Assembly (NCBI GenBank): GCA_040388785.1
Contig: JAZKBD010000041.1
Coordinates: forward strand, 1 to 6,782
From: 66-474 sp040388785
Lineage (GTDB): Bacteria > Pseudomonadota > Gammaproteobacteria > Xanthomonadales > Rhodanobacteraceae
Reading direction: 5' to 3'
DNA length: 6,782 bases
Below the pieces are notes generated by a model, which was given only the letters and a program-made list of their open reading frames with translations, did no database searches and was not told the origin of the DNA. Position numbers and translations under genes: made by a program. Shown here one piece after another: positions 1 to 6,408 of the stretch. The first letter of the stretch is position 1, and each line of letters starts with the position of its first letter.

Positions 1-54
1 TCATGCTCCAATCCTCTCAAAGGTTGGAGCCTCCGAGAAAGCCGGGGCGGTTCA
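1..54 (-). mobile_element. Terminus of a probable IS3-family insertion sequence, cut by the left window edge
   Basis: Read on the minus strand from 54 to 1, the stretch starts TGAACCGCCCCGG. This resembles, from memory, terminal inverted repeats of one IS3-family group, whose ends begin with TG and are GC-rich. It continues with a short leader, a ribosome-binding-like GAGAGGA, a 7-nt spacer and an ATG at 4-2. A transposase OrfA would therefore start at the window edge and run left. The leader also forms an inverted repeat (GCTCCAA at 5-11 with TTGGAGC at 24-30). On the integrase side the element would end at 54, and the next bases (CTAC) would be the target duplication. Neither the transposase nor the other end is visible, so the assignment rests on resemblance only. 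A plain hairpin or terminator is the alternative. Confidence 0.45.
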
Positions 55-126
55 CTACCACATAAACGACTGCTTTGGGTCGGGTGCGCTGCTTGGGCAG
101 CACGCGCAATGTGTATTGTGCGTGAC
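55..126. other. Short intergenic gap downstream of the integrase, with two small hairpins
   Basis: No gene is seen here. Two inverted repeats lie side by side: GCTGC/GCAGC around a 4-base loop (88-101), and a 9-bp arm pair with one non-Watson-Crick position (102-110 with 115-123), ending 3 bases past the integrase stop. Neither is followed by a T-run on the minus strand, so they are weak candidates for an integrase terminator. Confidence 0.4.
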
Positions 127-1395
127 TCAAACCGCGACCTTGCGGATGGGAACGACATTGCTGCCCTGTTTCAGCGCATCCAGATAGTCGGCCCACGCCT
201 GCATCATCCTCTGACGTTCGTCCATGTATTGCGCCAGGTTGTAAGTACCGCGAATGGAATCGCGGTCGCGATGGGATAGCTGGCGCTCGATGGCGTCGGG
301 ATTCCAGCCGAGCTCATTCAAGCGTGTCGACGCCATGTGTCGAAAGCCGTGGCCGGTCATTTGCTCGGTGGTGTAACCGAGCCGCCGCAGCGCGGCGTTG
401 ACGGTGTTCTCGCTCATTGGCCGGTGGCGTGTACGCACGCCGGGGAACACCAGCGGGCCGTTCCCGGTCAACCTTTGAAGCTCTCGCAAGATTGCCACCG
501 CTTGTGATGCCAGCGGGACGATATGCGGCGGTGTCCGCGGATTCTCCTTCGCTGCTTTGCGCAATTTGCGGTGGCTCGACGGAATACGCCATTCGGCTTC
601 GTCAAGATCGACCTCGCTCCATTCCATCGCGCGCAGCTCGCCGGGTCGCTGAAACAACAGTGGTGCCAGGCGCAAAGCCGCGAGCGTCACGGGGTGCCCC
701 TGATAGCCGTCGATGGCCCGAAGCAACTCGGCAACCTCCTTCGGTTCGATGATGGCGGCGAAGTTCCGTGCATCAGCCTTCGGCAGTGCGTCTCGGAGAT
801 CCGCGGCTGGATCGCGTTTGGCGCGACCTGTGGCGATGGCATAGCGGAAGATCGCGCTTACCGTCTCGCGGATGCGGCCAGCAGTGTTGAGCGTTCCACG
901 CTTGACCAGGCGCCGCAGCATCGACAGCACTTCGGGCGCTTCCAGTTCCGCAACAGGCTTGTCGCCAATCCAGGGGAACACGTGATTTTCCAGCCATGCC
1001 CGAACTTTGGTGCTCTGGTCTGGCATCCATTCGCCACTCCTGGTATCCAGCCATTCGCGCGCGATAGCCTCGAAACTGTTTTCGGCAGCCAGATGGCCCG
1101 CGAGCTTGTCCAGTTTGCGCTGCGACGCTGGATCAATGCCCCCGCGCAGCTGAGCCCGTGCTTCATCACGAAGCTCTCCCGCCCGCGCCAAGGAAATTTC
1201 CGGGAAGACCCCCAAGGCAATCCGCTTCTCCTTGCCCCCATAGCGGTATTTCCAGCGCCAGTACTTCGCACCTGTCGGCATCACCTCCAGGTACAGACCG
1301 CCGCCAGCGGCGAGCTTGTAGGGCTTGTGGCGCGGCTCTGCCTTGCGAGTCGCCAGCGCCGTCAGCCGTTTGGACACCGCCGCAGATTCCACCAT
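127..1395 (-). CDS. P4-type tyrosine recombinase / integrase of a tRNA-Cys-associated island
   Basis: A site-specific recombinase that would integrate and excise a mobile element. From the ATG at 1395 it is 422 residues, normal for the family. Residues about 20-95 form the arm-type DNA-binding domain (KPYKLAAGGGLYLEV, then KYWRWKYRYGGKEKRIALGV). Residues about 105-200 are the core-binding domain. The catalytic domain follows, with R250 (QRPGEL), H349 and R352 (HGFRHMAS), H375 (LSH) and nucleophile Y385 (GTYN). The catalytic lysine is probably K277 or K280. The segment before HIVPL (residues 275-289) looks longer than in typical relatives. An in-frame ATG at 1485 would add 30 residues, but these translate the tRNA-side repeat region and are not family-like. 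The ATG at 1395 has GGGGG five bases upstream as a possible ribosome-binding site. The gene starts about 160 bp from the 3' end of tRNA-Cys and reads away from it, which implies that the element extends leftward. All catalytic residues are present, so it appears intact. Confidence 0.93.
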   Translation of the reverse strand: MVESAAVSKRLTALATRKAEPRHKPYKLAAGGGLYLEVMPTGAKYWRWKYRYGGKEKRIALGVFPEISLARAGELRDEARAQLRGGIDPASQRKLDKLAGHLAAENSFEAIAREWLDTRSGEWMPDQSTKVRAWLENHVFPWIGDKPVAELEAPEVLSMLRRLVKRGTLNTAGRIRETVSAIFRYAIATGRAKRDPAADLRDALPKADARNFAAIIEPKEVAELLRAIDGYQGHPVTLAALRLAPLLFQRPGELRAMEWSEVDLDEAEWRIPSSHRKLRKAAKENPRTPPHIVPLASQAVAILRELQRLTGNGPLVFPGVRTRHRPMSENTVNAALRRLGYTTEQMTGHGFRHMASTRLNELGWNPDAIERQLSHRDRDSIRGTYNLAQYMDERQRMMQAWADYLDALKQGSNVVPIRKVAV

Positions 1396-1449
1396 TTGTG
1401 CCCCCATCCATTTTCGAATGTTCCCCCAATTGTGCCCCCATATTCCCCC
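1396..1449 (-). repeat. Four iterated GGGGG motifs (candidate recombinase arm sites or operator)
   Basis: On the minus strand GGGGG occurs four times, at 1445-1449, 1435-1439, 1423-1427 and 1401-1405. Two copies belong to an exact 12-bp direct repeat ATGGGGGCACAA (1430-1441 and 1396-1407). The other two are the related GGGGGAA type (GGGGGAAT and GGGGGAAC). Their centres are 10, 12 and 22 bases apart, close to whole helical turns. Similar G-rich direct repeats occur beside other tRNA-targeting integrase genes. Binding by the integrase or an excisionase is inference. The last copy may also serve as the integrase ribosome-binding site. Confidence 0.6.
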
Positions 1450-1457
1450 GGATTCAA
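1429..1457 (-). promoter_or_regulatory. Predicted integrase promoter
   Basis: On the minus strand TTGAAT (1452-1457) and CACAAT (1429-1434) are separated by exactly 17 bases. Each matches the sigma70 consensus at four of six positions. Transcription would start near 1422, leaving a leader of about 27 bases before the ATG at 1395. Two of the four GGGGG motifs lie in the spacer. This is a prediction from sequence only. Confidence 0.35.
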
Positions 1458-1493
1458 GAAAACTCGATGGGACGTCAGTGGACACGAAGTCAC

Positions 1494-1519
1494 AAAAAAA
1501 CCCGCTGCTATGCGGGTTT
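1494..1519 (-). terminator. Rho-independent terminator of the tRNA operon
   Basis: AAACCCGC (1498-1505) and GCGGGTTT (1512-1519) form a perfect 8-bp stem around a 6-base loop. On the minus strand it is followed by a run of seven T (1494-1500). It lies 34 bases beyond the tRNA-Cys 3' end and ends transcription coming from the tRNA genes, shielding the integrase from read-through. Whether the hairpin is the original host terminator or was brought by the island cannot be told from this window. Confidence 0.9.
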
Positions 1520-1553
1520 CAGAGGCTTCCTGGGACTTTCTGAGATTCTCTAA

Positions 1554-1576
1554 TGGAGGCCAGGGTCGGAATCGAA
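1554..1576 (-). other. Probable attachment site (attL or attR) in the tRNA-Cys 3' end
   Basis: Tyrosine recombinases of this type usually recombine within the T-loop or 3' part of a tRNA gene and rebuild it with an element-borne copy. The integrase starts just beyond this end, so the T-loop-to-CCA segment is the expected identity block. The second copy would lie past the left window edge and is not visible, so exact limits are unknown. Confidence 0.5.
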
Positions 1577-1627
1577 CCGGCGTACGCGGATTTGCAGTCC
1601 GCTGCATGACCACTCTGCCACCTGGCC
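1554..1627 (-). tRNA. cysT: tRNA-Cys (anticodon GCA)
   Basis: A complete 74-nt cloverleaf with encoded CCA at 1554-1556. The acceptor stem GGCCAGG/CCTGGCC pairs perfectly. The 3-bp D-stem GCA/TGC resembles that of E. coli tRNA-Cys. The anticodon stem GCGGA/TCCGC encloses the loop CTGCAAA with anticodon GCA. The T-loop is TTCGATT. The T-stem GCCGG/CCGAC has one A-C mismatch (3'-side base at position 1566), where a G would restore pairing. It is the second gene of the tRNA-Gly/tRNA-Cys operon, in the order of E. coli glyW-cysT. Its 3' end faces an integrase gene, so it is the probable attachment site. The product should still be functional, because acceptor and anticodon arms are intact. Confidence 0.97.
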
Positions 1628-1697
1628 GGTGACGGAAACGCGGCGCCTCACGAGGCCGCTTTCCAACCGAAACCGCATTGCGCGGCCCGGAAACAAC

Positions 1698-1719
1698 AGA
1701 CCCCGGCGTACCGGGGTCT
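1698..1719 (-). other. Strong hairpin in the tRNA-Gly/tRNA-Cys spacer
   Basis: AGACCCCGG and CCGGGGTCT form a perfect 9-bp stem around a 4-base loop that reads TACG on the minus strand. It lies 8 bases past the tRNA-Gly 3' end and is followed on that strand by GTTGTTT, a poor T-run. It could be a tRNA-processing signal or a leaky terminator that lowers tRNA-Cys output. The rest of the 100-base spacer holds no gene. Confidence 0.55.
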
Positions 1720-1727
1720 CGAAAACC

Positions 1728-1803
<76 letters not shown>

Positions 1804-1813
1804 GGAGCCGGCA

Positions 1814-1842
1814 ATAATACGGGGGCCGGAGATTCGGATCAA
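1814..1842 (-). promoter_or_regulatory. Sigma70-type promoter of the tRNA-Gly/tRNA-Cys operon
   Basis: On the minus strand TTGATC (1837-1842) and TATTAT (1814-1819) are spaced by 17 bases. Transcription would start near 1807, a few bases before tRNA-Gly at 1803. The stretch between the -10 box and the tRNA is GC-rich (GCCGGCTCC), like the discriminators of stable-RNA promoters under stringent control. The -35 box covers the pgsA stop codon (1839-1841), so the promoter is embedded in the end of the preceding gene. Confidence 0.75.
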
Positions 1843-2456
1843 GCCTGTGGAGCGTCCCCTTCGCCCGGCATGCGACCGCTTTTCAGCACCGGCCATGCGG
1901 CCTGCATGTAGGCCAGCCCCGACCAGATGGTCAGGACGGCCGCAAATACCAGCAGCCCCTCGCCCACTTTCCACGCGCGCAGCACGGTGGCGTCCTTGTC
2001 GCGTTCCCACAAGAGAATCAGGATCGCGACGATCTGCATGACCGTCTTTAACTTGCCGATCCACTGCACCTTGACGCGACCGCGCTCACCCACGAACGCC
2101 ATCCATTCGCGCAGCGCGGACACCGTGATCTCGCGCCCGACGATCACGGCGCTGGTCACCGCCAGCAACCAGGTGGGATGGCTCTGCACCAGCAGGAACA
2201 GTGCGACCGCCATCATCAACTTGTCGGCGACCGGATCGAGGAACGCGCCGAACGCGGATTCCATGTGCCAGCGGCGCGCGATCCAGCCGTCCAGCCAGTC
2301 GGTCACCGATGCCAGCGCGAACACCACCACGGCGGCGATGTTGGCGAAACGGAGCGGAATCGATGCAATCGCATCGTGCGAATAGAACACCAGCACCATC
2401 ACCGGCAGCAACAACACCCGGAACAAGGTCAGCCAGGTCGGCAGGTTGATGCGCAC
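1839..2456 (-). CDS. pgsA: CDP-diacylglycerol--glycerol-3-phosphate 3-phosphatidyltransferase
   Basis: An integral membrane enzyme that makes phosphatidylglycerophosphate from CDP-diacylglycerol and glycerol 3-phosphate, the committed step to phosphatidylglycerol and cardiolipin. The CDP-alcohol phosphotransferase signature D-x2-DG-x2-AR-x8-G-x3-D-x3-D is complete: D53, D56, G57, A60, R61, G70, D74, D78. Several hydrophobic segments fit membrane helices, for example about residues 8-25, 38-50, 80-105 and 170-185. I choose the GTG at 2456 as start: the protein then begins MRINLPTWLTLFR, like E. coli PgsA (MQFNIPTLLTLFR). A GGAG lies 6 bases upstream (2463-2466). An ATG at 2492 would add 12 non-conserved residues. 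Length is 205 aa. The gene follows uvrC by 121 bases with no clear promoter seen, so cotranscription is likely. Confidence 0.96.
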   Translation of the reverse strand: MRINLPTWLTLFRVLLLPVMVLVFYSHDAIASIPLRFANIAAVVVFALASVTDWLDGWIARRWHMESAFGAFLDPVADKLMMAVALFLLVQSHPTWLLAVTSAVIVGREITVSALREWMAFVGERGRVKVQWIGKLKTVMQIVAILILLWERDKDATVLRAWKVGEGLLVFAAVLTIWSGLAYMQAAWPVLKSGRMPGEGDAPQA

Positions 2457-2508
2457 GCGTCGCTCCAAATGATCTGCACCAGTGTCGCACAAGCCCGTCC
2501 GCGCGTCA

Positions 2509-2572
2509 TCGCATGATGCGAATGGTTTGGCCCTGCGGCACCTCTCGGCGATGCCGCGATCAGGACGATCGC
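2509..2572. repeat. Two short palindromes in the uvrC-pgsA gap
   Basis: TCGCAT-G-ATGCGA (2509-2521) and GCGATC-AGGAC-GATCGC (2556-2572) are perfect 6-bp inverted repeats between the uvrC stop and pgsA. Neither has a T-run after it on the minus strand, so they do not look like a terminator. They may fold in the mRNA. No known function is recognised. Confidence 0.35.
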
Positions 2573-2577
2573 ACGAA

Positions 2578-4398
2578 TCACCCGTGCAGGAACGCGTGGA
2601 TGCGCTCGGCCAGTTCGCGATTGATGCCGCGCACGGCGCACAGCTCCTCGACGCCCGCAGCCATCACGCCGGCGTGCCCGCCGAACGTCTTCAGCAAGGC
2701 CGCACGGCGCGCGGCGCCGATCCCGGGCACATCCTCCAGCATGCCGCGCTCGCGCGCCTTCTCGCGGCGCTTGCGATGGCCGGTGATCGCGAAGCGATGC
2801 GCTTCGTCGCGCACCGCGTCGATCAGGTGCAGCGCCGGCGAATCGGGACCGGGTTCCAGTTCGCGGCCGCTGTCACCCAGCACCAGGGTTTCTTCGCCTT
2901 CGCGCCGCGACGGGCCCTTGGCGACGCCCACCACTTCGATTCCGGCGACGCCGAGTTCGCGCAACACGTCCAGCGCCTGCGCGACTTGGCCTTTGCCGCC
3001 ATCGATCAGCAATATATCCGGCGCTTCGCCTTCGCCACGGGCCAGCGCTTTGAAGCGCCGCTCCAGCGCCTGCCGCATCGCAGCGTAATCGTCGCCGCCG
3101 GTGATGCCGCGGATATTGAAGCGGCGGTAATGCTGCTTCTGCGCGCCTTCGGGACCGAACACCACGCACGACGCGACGGTTTCCTCGCCCAGCGTGTGGC
3201 TGATGTCGAAACATTCGAGTCGTTGCGGTGTTGCATCGAGTTGCAGCAAGTCGCGCAAGGCCTCGAAACGCGTGTGCAGCGTCTGTCGGCTCGCCAGGCG
3301 CGCCAGCAATGCGGCCTCGGCATTGCGCGAAGCCAGCTCCACGAAACGCGCGCGCTCGCCGCGCACGCGCCATTTCAAGATCACCTCGCGATCGCGCTGC
3401 GCGGAAAGCATCTCGGCGAGCGCCGCCGCGTCGGAGGGTTCGCGATCGCACACCACTTCGGCGGGTGCCGGCTGGTCGAGGTAGTACTGGGCAAGGAACT
3501 GCCCGAGCACGTCTTCGGGCGCCGAGTCGAACGCCAGCTTCGGGAAGTGCGCGCGCGAACCCAGGCTGATGCCATTTCTGAAAAACAGCACCGACACGCA
3601 GGCGATGCCGGCTTCGACACGGCACGCAAACACATCCATGTCGGCGCTGGCGCCGTGCACGTAGTGGTGCGCCTGCAACCCGCGCAAGGTCGCGACCTGG
3701 TCGCGCAGGCGCGCGGCGCGCTCGTAGTCCTGATGCGTGCTGGCCTCGTCCATCGACGCGGCGAGTTCCTTCACCACCGCATCGCTGCGGCCATCCAGGA
3801 ACATCATGGCATGGCGCACGTCTTCGACGTATTCCGCGGTCCCGATGAAGTCGACGCACGGTGCGGTGCAGCGGCCGATCTGGTATTGCAGGCACGGACG
3901 CGAGCGGTTGCGGAAATAACTGTTCTCGCACTGGCGCACCTTGAACAGCTTCTGCATCAGCGCCAGGCTTTCGCGCACCGCGTGCGCGCTCGGAAACGGC
4001 CCGAAGTAACGGCCCTTCTCGCGCTTGGCGCCGCGGTGGAACACGATGCGGGGAAACGGATCTTCCGACACGAAGATGTACGGATAACTCTTGTCGTCGC
4101 GCAACATGATGTTGTAGCGCGGCTTGAGCGACTTGATCAGTTGCGCTTCCAGCAGCAGCGCCTCGCCCTCGGTGCGCGTCAGCGTCACCTCGATGCGCGC
4201 GATCTGCGAAACCATCGAGGCGATGCGCGGTTCGAGATTCGGCTTCAGGAAGTAGTTGCCGACCCGCTTCCTGAGATTGCGCGCCTTACCGACGTACAGC
4301 AGCGCGTCGCCCGCATCGAACATGCGGTACACGCCGGGCGAAGTGGTGAGATTGCGAACGAAGGCCTTGCCGTCGAAGGCCGTTGCATCGGAAGGCAT
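2578..4398 (-). CDS. uvrC: UvrABC system protein C (excinuclease ABC subunit C)
   Basis: The nuclease of nucleotide excision repair: with UvrB on damaged DNA it cuts on both sides of the lesion. Domains are all present over 606 residues (E. coli UvrC is 610). The GIY-YIG nuclease domain spans about 14-96, with G22-V23-Y24, Y35-V36-G37, metal-binding E84 and N96 in KPRYN. Four cysteines (157, 169, 177, 181) have the spacing of the iron-sulphur-binding cysteines reported for E. coli UvrC. The UVR domain at about 206-240 binds UvrB. The RNase H-like domain carries D398 (FDISH), D466 (LIDGGKGQ) and H534 (RDEAHRFA). A helix-hairpin-helix pair at about 555-606 binds DNA. The ATG at 4398 leaves a family-typical N-terminus. 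No Shine-Dalgarno sequence precedes it, but TACAAT lies 6 bases upstream. It follows the NHL gene by 48 bases. Confidence 0.98.
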   Translation of the reverse strand: MPSDATAFDGKAFVRNLTTSPGVYRMFDAGDALLYVGKARNLRKRVGNYFLKPNLEPRIASMVSQIARIEVTLTRTEGEALLLEAQLIKSLKPRYNIMLRDDKSYPYIFVSEDPFPRIVFHRGAKREKGRYFGPFPSAHAVRESLALMQKLFKVRQCENSYFRNRSRPCLQYQIGRCTAPCVDFIGTAEYVEDVRHAMMFLDGRSDAVVKELAASMDEASTHQDYERAARLRDQVATLRGLQAHHYVHGASADMDVFACRVEAGIACVSVLFFRNGISLGSRAHFPKLAFDSAPEDVLGQFLAQYYLDQPAPAEVVCDREPSDAAALAEMLSAQRDREVILKWRVRGERARFVELASRNAEAALLARLASRQTLHTRFEALRDLLQLDATPQRLECFDISHTLGEETVASCVVFGPEGAQKQHYRRFNIRGITGGDDYAAMRQALERRFKALARGEGEAPDILLIDGGKGQVAQALDVLRELGVAGIEVVGVAKGPSRREGEETLVLGDSGRELEPGPDSPALHLIDAVRDEAHRFAITGHRKRREKARERGMLEDVPGIGAARRAALLKTFGGHAGVMAAGVEELCAVRGINRELAERIHAFLHG

Positions 4399-4404
4399 GG
4401 CGTC

Positions 4405-4410
4405 ATTGTA
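4405..4410 (-). promoter_or_regulatory. Possible -10 box for a leaderless uvrC transcript
   Basis: TACAAT on the minus strand lies six bases before the uvrC ATG (4398), which places the predicted transcription start at or next to the A of the start codon. No good -35 box is seen at the expected place. No ribosome-binding site occurs before this ATG, as expected for a leaderless message. The alternative is simple read-through from the upstream genes. Confidence 0.35.
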
Positions 4411-4446
4411 GCGGCGCCGGGATTGCGTCCCTCTGCGACGCAGACG

Positions 4447-5901
4447 TCATTCGCCCACTGCCACGCGCTCGCAGGTGCCGCGTTCCGGATCGACGCGCAG
4501 GATTGCGTGGTCGTTGCGATCGGCCACCCACAACATGCCCGCCGCGAAGGACAGGCCCTGCGGCTCGTGCAGCGGATGATCGAATTCCAGCGTCGCCAAC
4601 TCGGCGCTGTAGGGATCGAGCACGCACAGCCGGTCGTTGCAGGTGTCGGCCACGTATACCCGGTTTTCCGCTGCCGCCAATCCGGAGGGAAAGGCCAGCC
4701 TGGCCTTGCGTCCCGTGCCGTCCAGCCGTCCCGGTTCCCACGGCGACGATCCTGCCAACGTGGTCAGTGCGAGATCGGCGAAGCGCAAACGGCGGATCGC
4801 ATTGCCGCCGGAATCCGCCACCAGCAATTGTCCCGGCATCAATGCGAGTGCGCCGGGCTGCGCCAGCGAAGCCTGCCCGCCGATGCCGTCGCGCACGTCG
4901 CTGCGTCCGTCACCGGCCAGCGTCGCCGCGCGCTCTGCGGCAAGGTCGACGCGCACGATCTGGTTTTGTCCCGTCGCCGCCACGTAGAGAACGTCGCCGT
5001 CGGCGGCGACCGCTTGCGGCGCGTTGATCGACACGCGCAAGCCGGAACCCTGCGCCTCGACATCGCCATAGGCAGGCCGGCCGGCGCCGAGCACCGTATC
5101 GACCTCGCCGGTGTCGAGGCGAATCCGGCGCACGCAATGGTTGCCGGTATCGGCGACGTACAGGCACCCCTGGCTGAGCGCGAGTCCCTGCGGCAACTGG
5201 AACCCGCAGGCCGAAGACTGCCCGTCCCAATTCCCGGGCGTGCCCGAACCGAACTGCCGCAGCACGCGGCCGTCGTGGCTGCATTCGAGAATGCGATGAT
5301 GTCCCGTGTCGCTGACGAACAGGCGCCAATCGGTCGCCAGCACGTGCGCCGGGAATGCCAGCGGACCGGCGATGTCCGTGCGTATGTTCTCCAGCAGGTC
5401 GGGCATCGGCCGCACGTGCGCGGGCGGCAAACCCTCCTGCAGGCGCGCGACGGCTTCCTCGATTTCCGCCGCGCGGCCCTCGCCCACGAAACGCGCCGCG
5501 AGCTGGCCCTCCGCGTCGATCAAGAGCGTGGTCGGCCACGCGGGAATCGAATACAGCATCCACGCGAGCCACTCGGGATCGTTGGCGACCGGCGCGCGCA
5601 AGCGGATGCGCTGCAGCGCCTTCAGCACCGCGGCGTCCGACTGCTGCGAGACGTAACGCGGCGTGTGTACGCCCAGCAACACGAATTCATCGGGATGCTT
5701 GCGTTCGAGCAGGCGCAGCTCGCCGAGCAGATTGATGCTGCTGGTGCTGGTGGCGTTCCAGAACACCAGCATGACGACGCGTCCGCGCAATTCGGCCAGC
5801 CGCAATCGTCCGTGGCGATTCACCCACTGCAGGGCTTCCGGGATTTCCGGCAGCATCTCGCGCGGCCCCTCGGCTTTGAAGGGCATGTCACCCGGCATCA
5901 T
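4447..5901 (-). CDS. Thioredoxin-fold plus NHL-repeat protein (NHLRC2-like) lacking the redox CxxC
   Basis: The exact function is unknown. Residues about 14-150 form a thioredoxin-like domain (LRGRVVMLVFW, NDPEWLAW, then AWPTTLLID with the conserved cis-proline P123). Residues about 180-484 hold six NHL repeats, with core strands near 195-204, 248-260, 306-318, 360-372, 416-428 and 458-470. Most read (L/V)(Y/F)VADTGN. Together they should form a six-bladed propeller, as in NHLRC2 and its bacterial relatives. The family has FWTYxCINC after the first strand. Here the aligned stretch is FWNATSTSS, with S52 and S55 replacing both cysteines, so thiol redox activity is not expected. There is no signal peptide or membrane segment, so it is probably cytoplasmic. 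Its ATG overlaps the stop of the phosphatase gene in ATGA. A second ATG follows directly at 5898. Length is 484 aa. A role in binding a protein or ligand through the propeller is a guess. Confidence 0.88.
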   Translation of the reverse strand: MMPGDMPFKAEGPREMLPEIPEALQWVNRHGRLRLAELRGRVVMLVFWNATSTSSINLLGELRLLERKHPDEFVLLGVHTPRYVSQQSDAAVLKALQRIRLRAPVANDPEWLAWMLYSIPAWPTTLLIDAEGQLAARFVGEGRAAEIEEAVARLQEGLPPAHVRPMPDLLENIRTDIAGPLAFPAHVLATDWRLFVSDTGHHRILECSHDGRVLRQFGSGTPGNWDGQSSACGFQLPQGLALSQGCLYVADTGNHCVRRIRLDTGEVDTVLGAGRPAYGDVEAQGSGLRVSINAPQAVAADGDVLYVAATGQNQIVRVDLAAERAATLAGDGRSDVRDGIGGQASLAQPGALALMPGQLLVADSGGNAIRRLRFADLALTTLAGSSPWEPGRLDGTGRKARLAFPSGLAAAENRVYVADTCNDRLCVLDPYSAELATLEFDHPLHEPQGLSFAAGMLWVADRNDHAILRVDPERGTCERVAVGE

Positions 5902-6407
5902 GGTCCGTTGCCTTTTTCGACCGGTCGCGCGGCGAGGCGCAGCGCCAGCGCATCCACGCCGCGCCGGATCAACGCCAGCACCCGGCGGAAATCCTCGCGC
6001 GTGCCGGTGTACGGATCGGGTACGTCGCCTTCTTCGCCCGCGTGCGGACGCGCGAGTCCCGCAGCCACCAGGAAACGCTCGGGTGGCGGCGTGTCATTCG
6101 GCACGCGGCGGCGCAGTTCGGCCAGGGTCGCGCGGTCGACCGCCAGCACCATCGAGAAACGGCTGAAGTCATCCTCGTGGAATTGCCGCGCACGATGCGG
6201 GGTGAGGTCGAAGCCTTCCGCGCGTGCGGCGGCCACCGCGCGCGGATCGGCGCCCTGCCCCACGTGCCAGTTGCCGAGCCCGCGCGAGGCCACCGGCACG
6301 TGCAGCCCGAGTTGCGCGAATTCCGCGCGCGCGACGTATTCCGCCGTCGGCGAACGACAGATGTTGCCGAGACACACGAACAACACACCGGGCGGCGGCA
6401 GGCTCAC
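5898..6407 (-). CDS. Low-molecular-weight protein-tyrosine phosphatase
   Basis: A small cytoplasmic phosphatase that removes phosphate from phosphotyrosine in proteins. The P-loop C-x5-R-S is complete near the N-terminus (C12 in CLGNICRS, R18). The general-acid loop is D131-P132-Y133 (VPDPYTG). Both match the family. From the GTG at 6407 it is 169 residues, slightly longer than the usual 150-160. Upstream in-frame ATG codons (as far as 6683) would add sequence that only mirrors kdsB in another frame. A GGGAG motif ends 9 bases before the GTG, and the kdsB stop is 1 base away. The stop overlaps the start of the NHL gene. In many bacteria such phosphatases pair with a tyrosine kinase in polysaccharide export. 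No kinase is in this window, and the link with kdsB suggests only a loose cell-envelope context. Confidence 0.93.
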   Translation of the reverse strand: MSLPPPGVLFVCLGNICRSPTAEYVARAEFAQLGLHVPVASRGLGNWHVGQGADPRAVAAARAEGFDLTPHRARQFHEDDFSRFSMVLAVDRATLAELRRRVPNDTPPPERFLVAAGLARPHAGEEGDVPDPYTGTREDFRRVLALIRRGVDALALRLAARPVEKGNGP

Positions 6408-6408
6408 G

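Noticed and set aside
88..123. Hairpins after the integrase stop as a terminator
   Set aside because: No T-run follows on the minus strand, and the larger stem has an A-C mismatch in the minus-strand RNA.
1396..1485. An N-terminal extension of the integrase from the ATG at 1485
   Set aside because: The extra residues translate the GGGGG repeat region and predicted promoter, are not family-like, and lack a good ribosome-binding site. The start at 1395 fits the family.
523..1632. A 369-codon plus-strand open frame opposite the integrase and tRNA-Cys
   Set aside because: It runs through the complement of the integrase and across a tRNA gene and terminator. No domain is recognisable.
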